Assembly (NCBI GenBank): GCA_026874595.1
Contig: CM049311.1
Coordinates: 53,571,676-53,635,675 of the forward strand
Reading direction: 5' to 3'
Length of the DNA: 64,000 nucleotides
Source: Sipunculus nudus
Lineage: Eukaryota; Annelida; Sipuncula; Golfingiida; Sipunculidae
Positions 45,641 through 58,004 of this stretch are shown here, in pieces. Both the position numbers and the translations under genes were made by a program. Below the pieces are notes generated by a model. That model ran no database searches. It was not told where the DNA came from and saw only the letters and a program-made list of their open reading frames with translations. The number at the start of each line of letters is the position of its first letter. Position 1 is the stretch's first letter.

Positions 45641-46630
45641 TAAAAAAAAACCCGGGAATTTCGGCTTTCCGGAATAAATGTTGTTTTGATTCTTCCATTT
45701 CAATATGACTGACCTGATACTGTCTTGTGGAGAGGCACCAGATCTCGGGGCAGTAAAGGATGTGTTTTGGCTTCAGTGCTCATTAACCCCTACTATTCGT
45801 ATGTCTTCACATACGCTCTAAAAGACAGAGAGGATGGGTTGTTCTTAAATAATACTTATTTAAGATTGCATGTTTTACTCTTTGACCTACGCTGCCTGAA
45901 CGCCAACTAAAAGACAAGCACAATAATCATTTAGGTGACTTTCTTTTATGATGACTGCTTCCTCAATGTATACAGGTTGTCTGATCTTCAGCTGACTGAT
46001 GAATAAGACCCAGAGATTTTACCAGAAACGTTCCTAGAGGTTTGCTCAAACCTCTCACTGGGGAAATGTAGCCGGTAAGTTCTCGGCAAATTTGACCCCG
46101 TGTAATAAACCAATGTAAATTTCAACAAAATCTAAGTGTTTGAAGACAGTTCACCTTTCCAGCTTTCTCTATTGACGTAGTTCTGGGCATTATACATGAG
46201 AAACATTGTTGGAACACTTCGATAAACTCAGCCTGCGATGGTGCTCCTGCACAGGCATGCAACCCCTAGCTTTGACAGAGACAACAGTATCATGCGGATT
46301 AAAGCCAGCAACAGACGTACAAATGGAATCAGTGCAAATCGTCCAGTGAGACTCTTTTGCGCGATGAACGCAGTGAAGCTGTTATCACGTCGAGTGTGAC
46401 ATAACCTGCATGGAACCCCAAAATTTGCTTCACGATAATAGAAAGTGTTTTTGCTTACAACGGGTAAGTCCTACATTAGCGAGATGTGTTTGTCTGACAG
46501 TTGCATGTAAGCAGCGCTGTGATAAAGGAAATGCCAGCTTCAGCATCCACTGTTTGTGAGAACCTGAGGCTGGACTAAGGCAAGGCGGAATAGAGCACTT
46601 TTTGAATTCTTAAACAAGTAAAGTACATAT
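45641..46630. other. Noncoding spacer with a small perfect-arm hairpin
   Basis: AGAGGTTTGCTCAAACCTCT at 46036-46055 has 9-bp arms around CT. No exon or element is recognisable. Confidence 0.35.
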
Positions 46631-46634
46631 ATAC

Positions 46635-46915
46635 GGGTCAGAGTCTGCGCTCTGATAGATGCGAGTGAAATCATTGGGAACAAGGCCGGCATTCGGGAAG
46701 ATAGGAGCGAACTGGGCACTCCGGTAGATCGGAGCGACATCATTGGGGTCAGAGACGGCATTCTGGTAGACGGGAATAAACCATCAGGTTCAGGGTGAGC
46801 ACTCGTAGATGGGGAGTGATATGGTTGGGGTCAGAATCGGCACTCTGGTAGATTGGAGTGAATGGTCGCTGTCGAAAGTCGGCACTCTAGTGGACACAGT
46901 GATCCGGACACAATA
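46635..46915. repeat. Degenerate ~45-bp minisatellite, about six units
   Basis: Units resemble GGTCAGAGNCGGCATTCTGG followed by TAGATNGGAGTGAAATCATTGG. They recur at about 46640, 46690, 46710, 46750, 46810 and 46860 with variable spacing. Confidence 0.6.
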
Positions 46916-47762
46916 ATCAGGGTTTAATTGAAGCTAATACCACATTATAAGGCCCCCGATGTATATTCGGTTGAACGATTGGGTTTGGAAGGAGGAATTT
47001 AGATTAAATAGCATTATTTGTACATGTATTTGTTTCAAACGAACAGGTCTCATTCCAAGGTTTATTTCATAATGGTAAAACTATAGTGTTCTCACGACTT
47101 ATGTCAGACGTTGTGCGACTTGTTATTTGTTCTTAGTTGTGATGTTTATGGACCTATGAGCCGGAGCGGCCAGATCAGATCAGACCTAAAGGACGTGTGA
47201 TTGAGCTGGACAGGCAGTGCGGCTGTTCTCCGATGAGCAGAAATGGATCTGTCGATTTCTTCCTTTTGCATGCTGTAGATATTATAGTTGCTTGGCTAGT
47301 AAATCATCTGAGATTCAAGCTCGAAGTGGAACAGGATTGATGCGACAGGCTTGTATCGTGTAAGTTGAGGACTGGTATCGAGTAGAAGTTGGTTGGACAT
47401 GTGGCGCACATTAGCCACTATTTAGCTTAGTACTTACGAGTTGCGACCGACGATTTAGAATTTTAATCTTGACCTGTGCCCAAAGAATGTTAAGAAAGCT
47501 TACTTTTTGCAGAATACACATAATTTCAATATAAGTGAAGACAACACACATATCACACAATCCGTAGAAGTAAAAAGCACGTTTCTGGTTGGAACAATTT
47601 ATTATACACCCACACTTACGTTTATCCCAAAAGCTCTACATTTGTTTACATCAGAGTATCACCATATAAACATATCTCAGGCCCCTTCTGGCCTAGCTTG
47701 ACCATACCAATGTTATTATACACACCAGTGATTATAATGGCTCAGTAATAGTATGTACTTAC

Positions 47763-47990
47763 AAAGAGTGGCAAAAGTTCTGCTAGGACTACACTATCCG
47801 TGAGCAGGAAAATATACATGGTGCTATTTTTACATCGGTATGGGTGCACTATCTCACCGTTCTCCGGGTGTTTAGTTATTGATAACCACAGCCAGTTTAC
47901 AAACAGCCATGTTGCCATGGCAATCATCATTACATCAGAACTGTAGCCATAGTAGTTATGACAAAACAGTGAACAAAATTTGTTCTTACT
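47763..47990 (-). other. Possible coding exon of a membrane protein (low confidence)
   Basis: The minus strand is open for roughly 75 codons before a strong donor, CTCTTT|GTAAGTAC (GT at 47761-47762). The translation has two hydrophobic stretches (VMMIAMATWLFVNWLWLSI and MYIFLLTDSVVLAELLPLF) around a polar KHPENGEIVHPYRCKNS loop. A possible acceptor (ATTGTAATAG) lies just above. Length and hydrophobicity could arise by chance in AT-rich DNA, and I do not recognise a family. Confidence 0.25.
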
Positions 47991-48366
47991 AGTAAGGTAT
48001 CTATTACAATATCACAATAACTAATATATTTATGGTAAAATGTAGAGACTCCCTATTTCAAGCATACTGAGCTCTTTCACAAGGACCCGGGGAAGAACTC
48101 GCCTTAGGGCTTCAACCTCGCGCTGCTGATAGTGGACATTATAACAGACAGAAGGTTCTACGTTATACCTGAATGCACAAATGTCAGCCTACACTGTTGG
48201 ATAACATTTGGATATGACGATTCTTGTACAGCATACATAGTTATCCTTATCATATACAACTTTCATTCACCCACACCCAAAGTAATCACTGTTGACAGAC
48301 AAATGCTTAACCTATGACCGTTAGCACTTTTACTGTCCTGAATATCTGTTATCTTTCAACCTAAAG

Positions 48367-48877
48367 AAAATGTAGACCGATACCGATATAAGGACAATGT
48401 CGTGCACTATGATGACGCAAGGCAGTATGATGAAAAGCCTTGCATCAAAGTCACAGGTCAAATAATACAAGTAGAATTGTTAATTACAAATTTACCTGGT
48501 GAGTAAATTACCCAATGACACGGATGTTTAAAATTATAAGAACGGTTAGAAAACCTTAGTGCAATTCAAAACTATGTCATACGAAAGTGTTTGTCTTCTC
48601 CCTTTACCGGTGCACCTGCGGTCAACAGTGTTATCTAGATGAACAAATGCTGAAAATGCACAGTTTTCAGCCAGTCAAGAAACAGGCTTAATATGTCAAT
48701 CTTAACATCAAGCTCTTCATCAGGCGTGTTGTTTCACACCTGGCCCAACAGAAACGGTGGCAAGCATGTGCTGTACAGTGTATCATCAGAAAGTAAACTC
48801 GAAGAAATGAGAGAAACTAATCTAAGTATAGCCAGCTGCCTGTTACGTTTTAAGCTGTATGCGTTTACGTCTATTCT
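48367..48877 (+). CDS. Two candidate exons of an unrecognised gene
   Basis: Exon a is 48367-48498: the acceptor TATCTTTCAACCTAAAG precedes it and the donor CCTG|GTGAGT ends it in phase 1. It encodes NVDRYRYKDNVVHYDDARQY and then DEKPCIKVTGQIIQVELLITNLP. Exon b is 48724-48877: the acceptor CTCTTCATCAG precedes it and the donor ATTCT|GTAAGT ends it. It encodes VLFHTWPNRNGGKHVLYSVS, then SESKLEEMRETNLSIASCLL and RFKLYAFTSI. The junction phase (1, completing Gly) is compatible, the intron is 225 bp, and both donors are near consensus. Composition looks protein-like rather than repeat-like. The upstream and downstream exons were not found, and I do not recognise the family. Confidence 0.4.
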
Positions 48878-49109
48878 GTAAGTCCAGTATATACTATCAA
48901 TCCTGACGAAGTTGGAACTGTTTGTCTGTGACAACAGGTAATACATGGTTTGGAAAAATATTATGCAACTTCAAACAAATCTGAACCCTGAGGCAGAAAC
49001 AAGCCTCCCGGATTTTGCCGGCTTATACAAATTTATATACATGAAATTAACTTAGTCGTCTGTCCTAAATGACTACCTTCACACACAGGGGCCATCTGAC
49101 TCTTACCTT

Positions 49110-49111
<2 letters not shown>

Positions 49112-49199
<88 letters not shown>
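49112..49199. repeat. (TA)n microsatellite, ~88 bp
   Basis: Uninterrupted TA dinucleotides. The tyrosine/isoleucine open frames across it on both strands are artefacts. Confidence 0.97.
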
Positions 49200-49202
<3 letters not shown>

Positions 49203-49424
49203 AAGCAAATCCAGAGATGACATCCCTGTGTGGAAGCGACAGAAGTACATTAACTGATGCTGTGAAAGGCGTAAATAAAGGTGTGCTTGTATCACAGAAT
49301 ATAACAGTCAAAGAAATTTTACAGAATTATGGTTGAATGGGATGAAGTCAAGCCAAGTGGGACAACAATCTCTCTGTACATTTTTGCACCACAGAACCAC
49401 ACCGGACAATGACTAGCTTGGTCT

Positions 49425-49620
49425 GTATACAGTGAATCCTCTCTGTCAAGCTTGAACGTCATATAATCAATGGTCCAATCAAGCCAGGGTTGTGTGTAAT
49501 GAACATGCTCCCTGTCAAGCTGGGGCTGTATAGAATGTATGCTCCCTGTCAAGCTGGGACTATATATATATAAATTCTCCCTGAAAAGCTTGGGATGTAT
49601 ATAATGAATGGTCCCTGCTT
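49425..49620. repeat. ~43-bp minisatellite, about five units
   Basis: Units contain CTCCCTGTCAAGCTGGG followed by TGTATATAATGAATG-like text, with TA slippage in one unit (49560-49572). No coding signal. Confidence 0.6.
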
Positions 49621-49719
49621 GTGATTGCAGGATTGGATTCCTAATGAGGGGGCATGACTGATACATATGCATGTCTGCATCAATAATATGCAAAATACAA
49701 CAATCAACAAATAACATGG

Positions 49720-52468
49720 GACTTTCAACACAACTTCACAAAAAACCCACTAGTGCCACCTGCTTTGCTGGGTTGTTCTGAATGTCTTGCTTTCGCAAAT
49801 AACTGGAATGTTACACCTCTTTAGAGATAATGATAACAAACAATGCAGGAAAATATGTTCTTTCACCGATTTGATAAAGTATTCTAAAATAAATTCTTCA
49901 TAGGAAACACCTGTTGGCTTACATTTATTTTTTTATTTCTACTTTATCATGTGGAATGTGCAACTAAAGTAAAATAAACATATGAAACTAATGAAAATAG
50001 TTTTAAAAATTAAATTTTAATTGTAATCTCCACCAGGAAACCTATCATCAAACAATGAAATTAAACTTTGGAAATATTCATGGTAAAGGTAAGCCGGTGT
50101 TTATTCTAAGATTCCTTACTCATAAAGGCAGCAGACCACCAATCCAGATAAAATATGGAATGCGGATGAATTCAATTGGTCAATTTCCAACTGATGTATT
50201 TGCAGTGATAACAGCTGTATTTACCTCTTGCTGAAGCAAATTATACATTAAAATAATAGCATAATAAATATACACGTAAGAGGCCCCAATAGTCCTACTA
50301 AAGAGCATGGGACAACGTGGATTTATTTTTATTTGCTAAGCAAAGTGAAAGTTCTTGAACAAATTAATGTGAAAGATTTAAAAGACTGAAAGTGACAATA
50401 AAATATGAAAGAAAATTCATTAATATTTTTTGCTATTATATAAATAAACAATTTTTGTTCAATTTGATACCAACTCAGAATTTATATTAAATTAAAGGAC
50501 GTTAAGTATAACTTTTCTAATGGATCAAGCAAATAATGGTCTGATTTCAGTATTTGTCTTATCGCAAATACAATAAATTGGATTCTCTTTGATACCAGCT
50601 GGTCTGTTTTCATGTCCAGTGCAAACACTATTCTAAACAGGTGTAATCAGAAATGAAAGAGGTAGAAGCTTCCAAAGGACACAATGGACAAGTGCTGGAT
50701 AGATGCTCTGCCAGCTTTAACTCGAATGATTTCTTCATTTCAAACATATTTTTTTTTTTACAAACTTGACCCTGTTAACAGTAATATTTAAACCCAGCAA
50801 ACTCACATTTAACATGGTCCATTTCCTTATTGTCATTATTATTAGCACACCTCAAACCTCTATGACATCAATATTGCACTTCCCAACACACAATCTAATA
50901 CACTTCATCCATCATGTCATTCTCAGTGAAGTCAAACTTTCAATATGCATCATACGTGACAACTGTTGAAATAAAGCAGGTAATGGAACCAAAACACAGG
51001 CCATAACTTGCTATTTCTTTCACATATTTATGCTTTATAACCTAATGTACATTTAATTGGTTTTTTTTTCATGCTGAATAAAAGAGCAATTTATCTGGCA
51101 TTCTAATTGCAACAATGGCCTCCTCATGGTCTACATTATTTTTTTTTTCAAAATTTCACATTGTAAAATTTATGTAGATATCCTTGGGTAACTGATAATT
51201 CCACAAAGGTCAAATATTTGCATTATCCCCATTTTGCATAAATCTTTCATGGTAAGGGCTATAGGTCAACAGACCATGATTTCAATGTATTATATGTAAA
51301 TAAATTCCACCTGATAACTCATTATTACACCAACCCATGTGGTCAACCATCCTTACTCCCAAAATGCACACACACATCAGGTGTATATATATACTATGTG
51401 GGATACTACTAATGATTATGTAACTGCCTTTCAGGGAAGTATGAAACATATTAGTGCAACAGGTTAAATTAAAAACAAGGGACCTATGGGTCACTGTGCT
51501 CAGCTGAAGTTAACCTTGAATGTAAAAATCTAAAATAATATCAAATGGAGATAAAGTGTAAGAGGAAGAGGTAATAAAGGCCATGGTTGGTTTATATGAT
51601 TGGTTTGTATTGATGAGCAAGAACTTGTTGCAAATAATATTTTGTGACCTGACCATATGTTTCCTAATGTTGAAACTGAAGCATGTGAGCAGTTTGTGAA
51701 CAAATGATCTGTACAATTACCATGATCATTAGTTGGCTTTTCGATTAACTGTTGACATTTCAGTAGTTTACACATTTGTTCAATCGAATCTTTTTTTTGT
51801 ATAATATATATTATTAAATATATGGGTTTTTTTTATGAAATGTATACAGTTGAAATATAACTAATTAACAACATAAAACATGGCAAACAAAGCCTGATCT
51901 CAAATTCTGCTGATGCAGGAAAATAATGAACAAATGTTTGTAATAAATCCTAATTTTTTTATCACATCATTTTTTTTTTAAGTTTATATTTCTATACATT
52001 TTCAATATAACATATATATCTGAATATAAAAGTTGATTCATAATTCTCGATTGCATCATCATAAATCTCAATCTTGTCAGATAACACCACATCATGCATA
52101 CAAATGTTTATTTATTTTTTACCACAAAAATATATCTTTTAAATCTGCAAAACAATAAATATCTAAAAAAAATACTTGATTTAAGTTTTTTCAATTTTTA
52201 ATTGTGTCTTTATTCATCCATAATGTGCCTCATATTTTATCATAATTTAAGCATACTGATGGGTTCCATTATGATTGGTAAAATCATTTAAAAGAAAAAT
52301 GATTTCTTTAAAAATGCTACATTACACAACATTGCATCTTCTGGATAACACCTTGAATTACTTTTTCAAGGAAAGTTATTGCATATCAGAGTGGAAGCAG
52401 CATTACAATTAAGGAGATACAGTGAAAACAATAACAATACTGCATAACACTTGGTGGGTTGTGTTTGC
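49720..52468. other. AT-rich noncoding region
   Basis: About 2.7 kb without a supported exon, with many T- and A-runs of 8-10. Short open frames are present but lack splice sites or domains. It could be intergenic or distal 3' UTR of the minus-strand tomosyn gene, which the sequence alone does not settle. Confidence 0.4.
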
Positions 52469-52509
52469 GGGGGGGGGGGGGGGGGAGGGGGGGGGAGGGG
52501 GGGGGGGGG
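52469..52509 (+). repeat. 41-nt G-rich tract (potential G-quadruplex)
   Basis: Almost pure G, with only two A interruptions, near-maximal for quadruplex formation on the plus strand. On the minus strand it is C-rich and i-motif capable. Confidence 0.9.
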
Positions 52510-52739
52510 TCATTGGGGTGGTGATATGAGAATAACTGTAAACCTGTCACAGCAGGGGATCTCCCCAAGTGACTGTAACAAATCAGAAACCCTGGCATAG
52601 CTGACTTCCAGTGACCTGGAGTGGGACCCTGCATCTGTAATCTGTAAACAAAGCAAATGACTACAATAGAGCCTCAAGAAAAAAATCAATAACTAGCTTA
52701 ATTTTCAAGCTTTTACTTCCAAATTTCAGATTTAAATAA

Positions 52740-53420
52740 ATTAAATATTTATGTTTACATGCTGTGAAAAATAAATCAATGGTACTTACAGGAAAAAAAC
52801 GTGCCATGGTCAAAGTTGGGCAAAATTTAAGGTACTGATTTTATTTTTACGCTAATTACCTAAAAAATTTACAAAATTCAGATCTAATTTTGGGTAAACA
52901 ATTGAATCTTAATTAAACATAGTTATATACTTGGGAAAACAGACTCTAGTTTCAAAATTTTTCATGTTAAGTGAGTAAATATTTTTCCTGATTTTTTACA
53001 AAGTCCATTATGTTTGGGCCCATAACTTAAAGAATTTATACTTAACAGACTTAATTTCTGGCATGTACATAGGAACTATATAGAAGAATATTTATGGTAA
53101 AAATGAGGAAAAACAGATAAGTGGTTTTGATATTAGGCAGTCCTGAAGTGTGAAAATAGGATTTTAATAAAAAATTGAGGTTTTTCCTTAATTTCTCAAA
53201 GGAACGAAGTCGCAAAGACCCAGTTTTCGGCTTGGTAGGAGATCTTGGGGACATCTAACATTATGCTGAATTTTGGATTCCTAGGTCTTACGGTTTCAAA
53301 ATGTGCCACATCTACGGACGGACGGACGGACGGACGGACGGACGGACGGACGGACAGACGGACGGACGACGGACAATGGACCACGACTATAGCTCAGATG
53401 ACTTATAGTCAGCTGAGCTA
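52740..53420. repeat. Dispersed repeat family A, copy 3 (uninterrupted), with (ACGG)n tail
   Basis: This is the most complete copy of the family seen at 3465-4460 and 4540-7650. A tetranucleotide (ACGG)n run at 53314-53374 precedes the terminal near-palindrome TAGCTCAGATGACTTATAGT plus CAGCTGAGCTA. Copy 2 has a CAGACAACAGACAAAGGACC stretch at the corresponding place. Confidence 0.75.
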
Positions 53421-53424
53421 AAAA

Positions 53425-56326
53425 TCCAAAATTAAAGTGTTTGCCAAAATAATGAGATATAAATAAAGTACATATACATTGTTTGGAGTGGAAATTATAG
53501 AGGAGAAGGGGGCCATCCAGGGATATTAAAATGTGGGAAGTTCACTTATTTCCACTCCTACAAGATTATATATGTCCTTCATATATTTAACACTTTGTGA
53601 TGAAAAGCATAATTAAACAGATGTAAGGTGTTTCCTGGGTGAGCTAGGTATATTAAGAAATGTTGTTCCAAAACCAAAGCAATAACAAGAGTAACAACAG
53701 TTAACAAGAAAGTAAAATGATTAAAAACAACAAATACAAGCCAAAGAAATGTGAAGCTTGGTTAAATACATGCGATATGACAACTATATCTGGCTAGCCC
53801 AATCGAATAGGAAAATGACCAATGTGCAGCCTTTAAACATTACAACATAAGGTGTATACAAATTCTTTGGCACATGAACATGACTTTTTTCAACCACTGG
53901 ACACAAACCAAATTAAACTACAAACCTTGTTACAACAGTTGTTTAACAAGCACATTAGGACATTACACAAAGTGACAGAAGCATCTTAGCCATGTGTATA
54001 GATGAAATGTTTTGTGCATTTAGGATTGTCTACACTTTAATAGAGTACAAGATACATTCCAAGTCAGATGTGTCCACCGCTAAATAATAAAAATCAGCAC
54101 TAGTCTTTGGCTTAGATCTAGTGACAGTGATATAATATAAATTTTTTGTATACAGATTCATAATGGTGTCAATATTACAATGGTCTCAGCCATAAGACTC
54201 TCTATACATAGTTGCATCCACAATACTAATCATGATCTCAGCAATATGGCTAACCATGGTCATATCAACTTGACTAACCATGAGCAACATACTAAAGAAG
54301 TATAATGACTGTCTGAATGCAAGAGTAGATAAATCAGTGACAATAGTTACAAGGTGCAGCTACAAAATATACAGCAAAAGATGGTAATGTGGGTAGTCCT
54401 AGCTTAGAGATGATAAATAAATTCATACTAACACTTATTGTAATAATTATTATGGTATGTGTGGTGTAGTTCTATCTAGGTACATGCTGAAATCTAACTT
54501 TGTGCAGTCAAACCCAGTAAATGTTGTCATCTGACTAGCTTGTGTGAGGTCATACAATAGGTACTCATTGAAATCTGACTTACTGTGTGCAGCTATATCA
54601 AAGACACAAGACTGAAATCTGACTAGGGTGCAGGCATGTCAAATGCATGCGTTTACAGCTAAACAGATGTTATATTAAAGCCATGTTTTAGTTTTGACTT
54701 TTTTTTCTGCAGCCTATGACAAAGGTACTGCTTAATTTAACATCTGGCTACTTTTCTGCAGCTGTATCAAAGATACCTGATGACATTTTGATCACTTCAT
54801 TCTCTTGTTATATAAAAGGTAAATATCAACATGTGAATACTTTTTCAGCAGTTGTCTCAAAGGTACTTGTTCTGTCATTCTCCACTCCAGTCACAAGCAA
54901 CATTAAAGGTTCATGCCCACATCTGACTACTGAGCAGTTATATTTAGGTTAAATATGAGGAATTCAAATTTACATCTCTGACAACCATTTCCCTCTCAAA
55001 GCTTAATTTTTAAATCAACATCTTGGTACATTCTGAGATATGGAAACTTCTGCATCTGTATTTAAGATGTACATTTGTAGACATGTTTGGTTTTAGTCTG
55101 TTATCACCAATGATAAAACGTCTCTAAAATTACACCCTGATACCTGATAGTCTTATTTAATCATGTTACAAACATGGCCTCTTGTTGGCACTTCATACTA
55201 AGTGAAGATGAATAAAATTTGATGAGTGATATGTTACTATGAGAATGTGTTGTTACAAAAACTTTATATAAAAGAACCAAATTTACACCTGACGACCACC
55301 TCAGTATGTCGATCATGTTGGGACATATGTCATTTTTCAAGCCTGGAGTACATATATAATGTGACATCTACATTAGGTCTGCTATCACTTACACAGACTT
55401 AACATGGACACAGTATAAACACATTTAGTAGAGCGCATGTTGAAAAGAGACTCCGTATTTTCTTTTGGCAAAATCAGTCTGTGTTAAGAAATTTTAGGAC
55501 TTTCTAACTTTTAACTTTGTTTCTAATCACAGCAGCCTCAAATTTGGTCAAAACATCCAACAGTGACACTCATTTACTACAAGCTCACAAGTTGTCAGAT
55601 AGTTGAACTGACTATGAGATCTTGTGTGCCTCATCTTGATTGGGGGGATCAATCATCTTTCATTTACCTGCAGATTTACCACTGATTTATGTATTTTATC
55701 TCAAAATCATCTCAAATATGCTTGTTGTCAAAATCTATTTTCTTTGGTATAGAAGCACCATTTACAGCAAAATTTACCCAAGGTTATTTTATAATCTGAT
55801 ATCAAACATACCAAGTATAATACTTGATTTCTAAGATCAATGAACCATTTTCCAATTAATTCTTTCAGTAAGTTACTGAGAACATCACTGAATGGTATAT
55901 ATGCCACTGACACAGTCAAAGTTCTGTCTCTGATTCAGTCAGGTAGTTGATGATGATCCATAAATCATGTTTGCCTTTTTCAACCTTCCTGTGATAATTT
56001 AACCCTAGTTAAACCACACATGCAGAAAGTGTCCCGAGGACTGAAACACAACCATGTATAGGTGAGAAGTGAGGACATCCTTTTCCTTCTCTACATTTGA
56101 CCAAAACCAGTCACAAAAAGGCATTCTCACAAAATCCAAGTTAACAAATGTGCAAAAATTTAGCATTTGTGAAAATGTTTTTTTTCCCCTGTATGGCAGC
56201 ATACTCCACTATCAAAATAACTGCAGCAAGACAGGCATTTCCAGGAATGCATGAAACCTATCACTGCTGAATAAATGTATACCAGCTAAAGAGTAAGGTC
56301 AGCAGCTCAAATGGAGGTCAGTCTAA
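53425..56326. other. AT-rich noncoding region with degenerate short repeats
   Basis: A motif like CTGCAGCTGTATCAAAGATA recurs near 54590, 54712, 54757 and 54846. No exon is supported. The region may belong to the tomosyn 3' side or be intergenic. Confidence 0.4.
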
Positions 56327-56721
56327 AGCTGTGTTTCCATTCATCCGTAAATCTCATACGTCTCGTACGCAAAAAATCGGATCCCTCTTTTTAAGTTGAA
56401 GTGTTTCCATATGTATGTTTTAAGGTGCTCCACATGCGTATCCGCAAAAACGGACAGCATTGAAACTGATCGGTGAGTGATTCATCTTTTGCGGATGGCA
56501 AAAATGCCTATATTTCCCAACAGTGCCCCGGCGCCAGGTGTGATGAAACATATTGACCTTCTTCCTGCCAGTTGTCCTTGCAGTTTCAAAAGAGGCACTT
56601 GAAAGAGTATCTGCAAGAAAAACGTACGTACTTATGGAAACAGTTTTTGGGGACTGCGCCCTATGGAACGTACGTACGTCTTTTGCGGATCCATTTTATG
56701 CGGATACATGGAAACACAGCT
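56327..56721. mobile_element. Short TIR element, 395 bp
   Basis: The left end AGCTGTGTTTCCATTCATCC and right end GGATACATGGAAACACAGCT are inverted matches. The interior has ACGTACGT palindromes and several TGCGGAT motifs. A target duplication is not clear (TAA on the left, TAT on the right). No coding capacity. It resembles PIF/Harbinger-type MITEs by size and TIR style, which is an inference. Confidence 0.7.
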
Positions 56722-57663
56722 TATGGGAGTTTGAGTCAAACACTGCAGGTCCACCAGAACGAACAACAGAGCCATGATGATTTGTGGTAACAGTTCTCAC
56801 CTAAGATGAGGACATATGATTTACATGGACATTAATGGTAGAATGGGCACGTGTTGAGCTCATGAAAAAAAGTATAAAAACATAATATACATATGTTACA
56901 AAGTGATATTATGAACAAGTTTATGGGGTATGGGATAATATTGACTAATTTCTTATAAGGTCTTGTACCAGTGTCATGTCAAATTACCATATACAATGAA
57001 TACTGCCAGCAATTACTGCACCACCGAAGTATACACTAACTGGGCTCATGTGATGACATGATGATTTCTTGACCATATGACGTCACACACGACAGCATGA
57101 ATATATATATTTGACTTGATGGACATACTGGGGCTAAATAGAAAATGTCCCATTTTCGAAACAGGCCTATCATGATTAATTTAAACCATAATAACTGTAC
57201 AATTTGATACTTGTAGCTGACTATATGCTGGCATATATGGAAAGACACTAAGTTTCTGCAGCTAGTATTTTCAGACATCTGTATACAACTTTCTCATCAC
57301 AGTTTTGTTACATGTTACAGAATGGATGGTGTAGTATGACACTGGAACACATTATCCAACTTTAGATCTTCACTCCATATGCAACTATTATAATACATGA
57401 GTCAGAGAAAAGTTTTTCTTTTATGGTACCACCAAGTGAACATCTCCCCATTTTTAGGAAATACCAATCAGCATACATGCTTGTCTTTCTTACCCCTATC
57501 GGAGGGAGTTTATTTTTTTTGTATTTTTGATAACAGAAAAATTTATATCTTGTGAGTTGTGACACCTCTTTATAAGGAGATGAATCTTTTGAACAGTTGT
57601 GAAGGTGGTTTGTGTATGTTAGATACAAGGATTAAAATGAGACCAAATGACACAATATATCCC
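56722..57663. other. Noncoding spacer between two TIR elements
   Basis: AT-rich, with small open frames on the minus strand (57036-57278 and 57362-57628) that have no recognisable domain or splice context. Confidence 0.35.
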
Positions 57664-57666
57664 TAA

Positions 57667-58001
57667 GGCCAAAATAAAAAAAAGGTATGGTTCTCAGGCA
57701 CTTTTTTCAGAAATCAATGTGGGCGGGCGCTTTTTTTATTTTAAATTTTTGGTATGTTTCGATAAAAATGTCAAATATTAAGGGAAAAGCATGAAAATAA
57801 CAGTTTTATTTTGCTAAATAAGTAAAAGCACTACAAAAAAAAGGAAATTGTATGGTTTTATCTTCTTGAAAGAAATGTCGGAGCGGCAGCAGCTCAAATA
57901 TGGAAAGTTTTTATTGGAAATCAAAATAAAAAGTTTTGATGCGGGGGTTTAAAATTGATGCGGGCGAAGCCTGAGAACCATACCTTTAATTTTTTTTGGC
58001 C
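57667..58001. mobile_element. Short TIR element, 335 bp, with TAA target duplication
   Basis: The left end GGCCAAAATAAAAAAAAGGT continues ATGGTTCTCAGGC, and the right end GCCTGAGAACCATACC continues TTTAATTTTTTTTGGCC, an inverted repeat of about 36 bp. TAA flanks it on both sides (57664-57666 and 58002-58004), the usual TWA duplication of PIF/Harbinger. The interior is noncoding, with a GC patch GGGCGGGCGC near 57722. Confidence 0.8.
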
Positions 58002-58004
58002 TAA

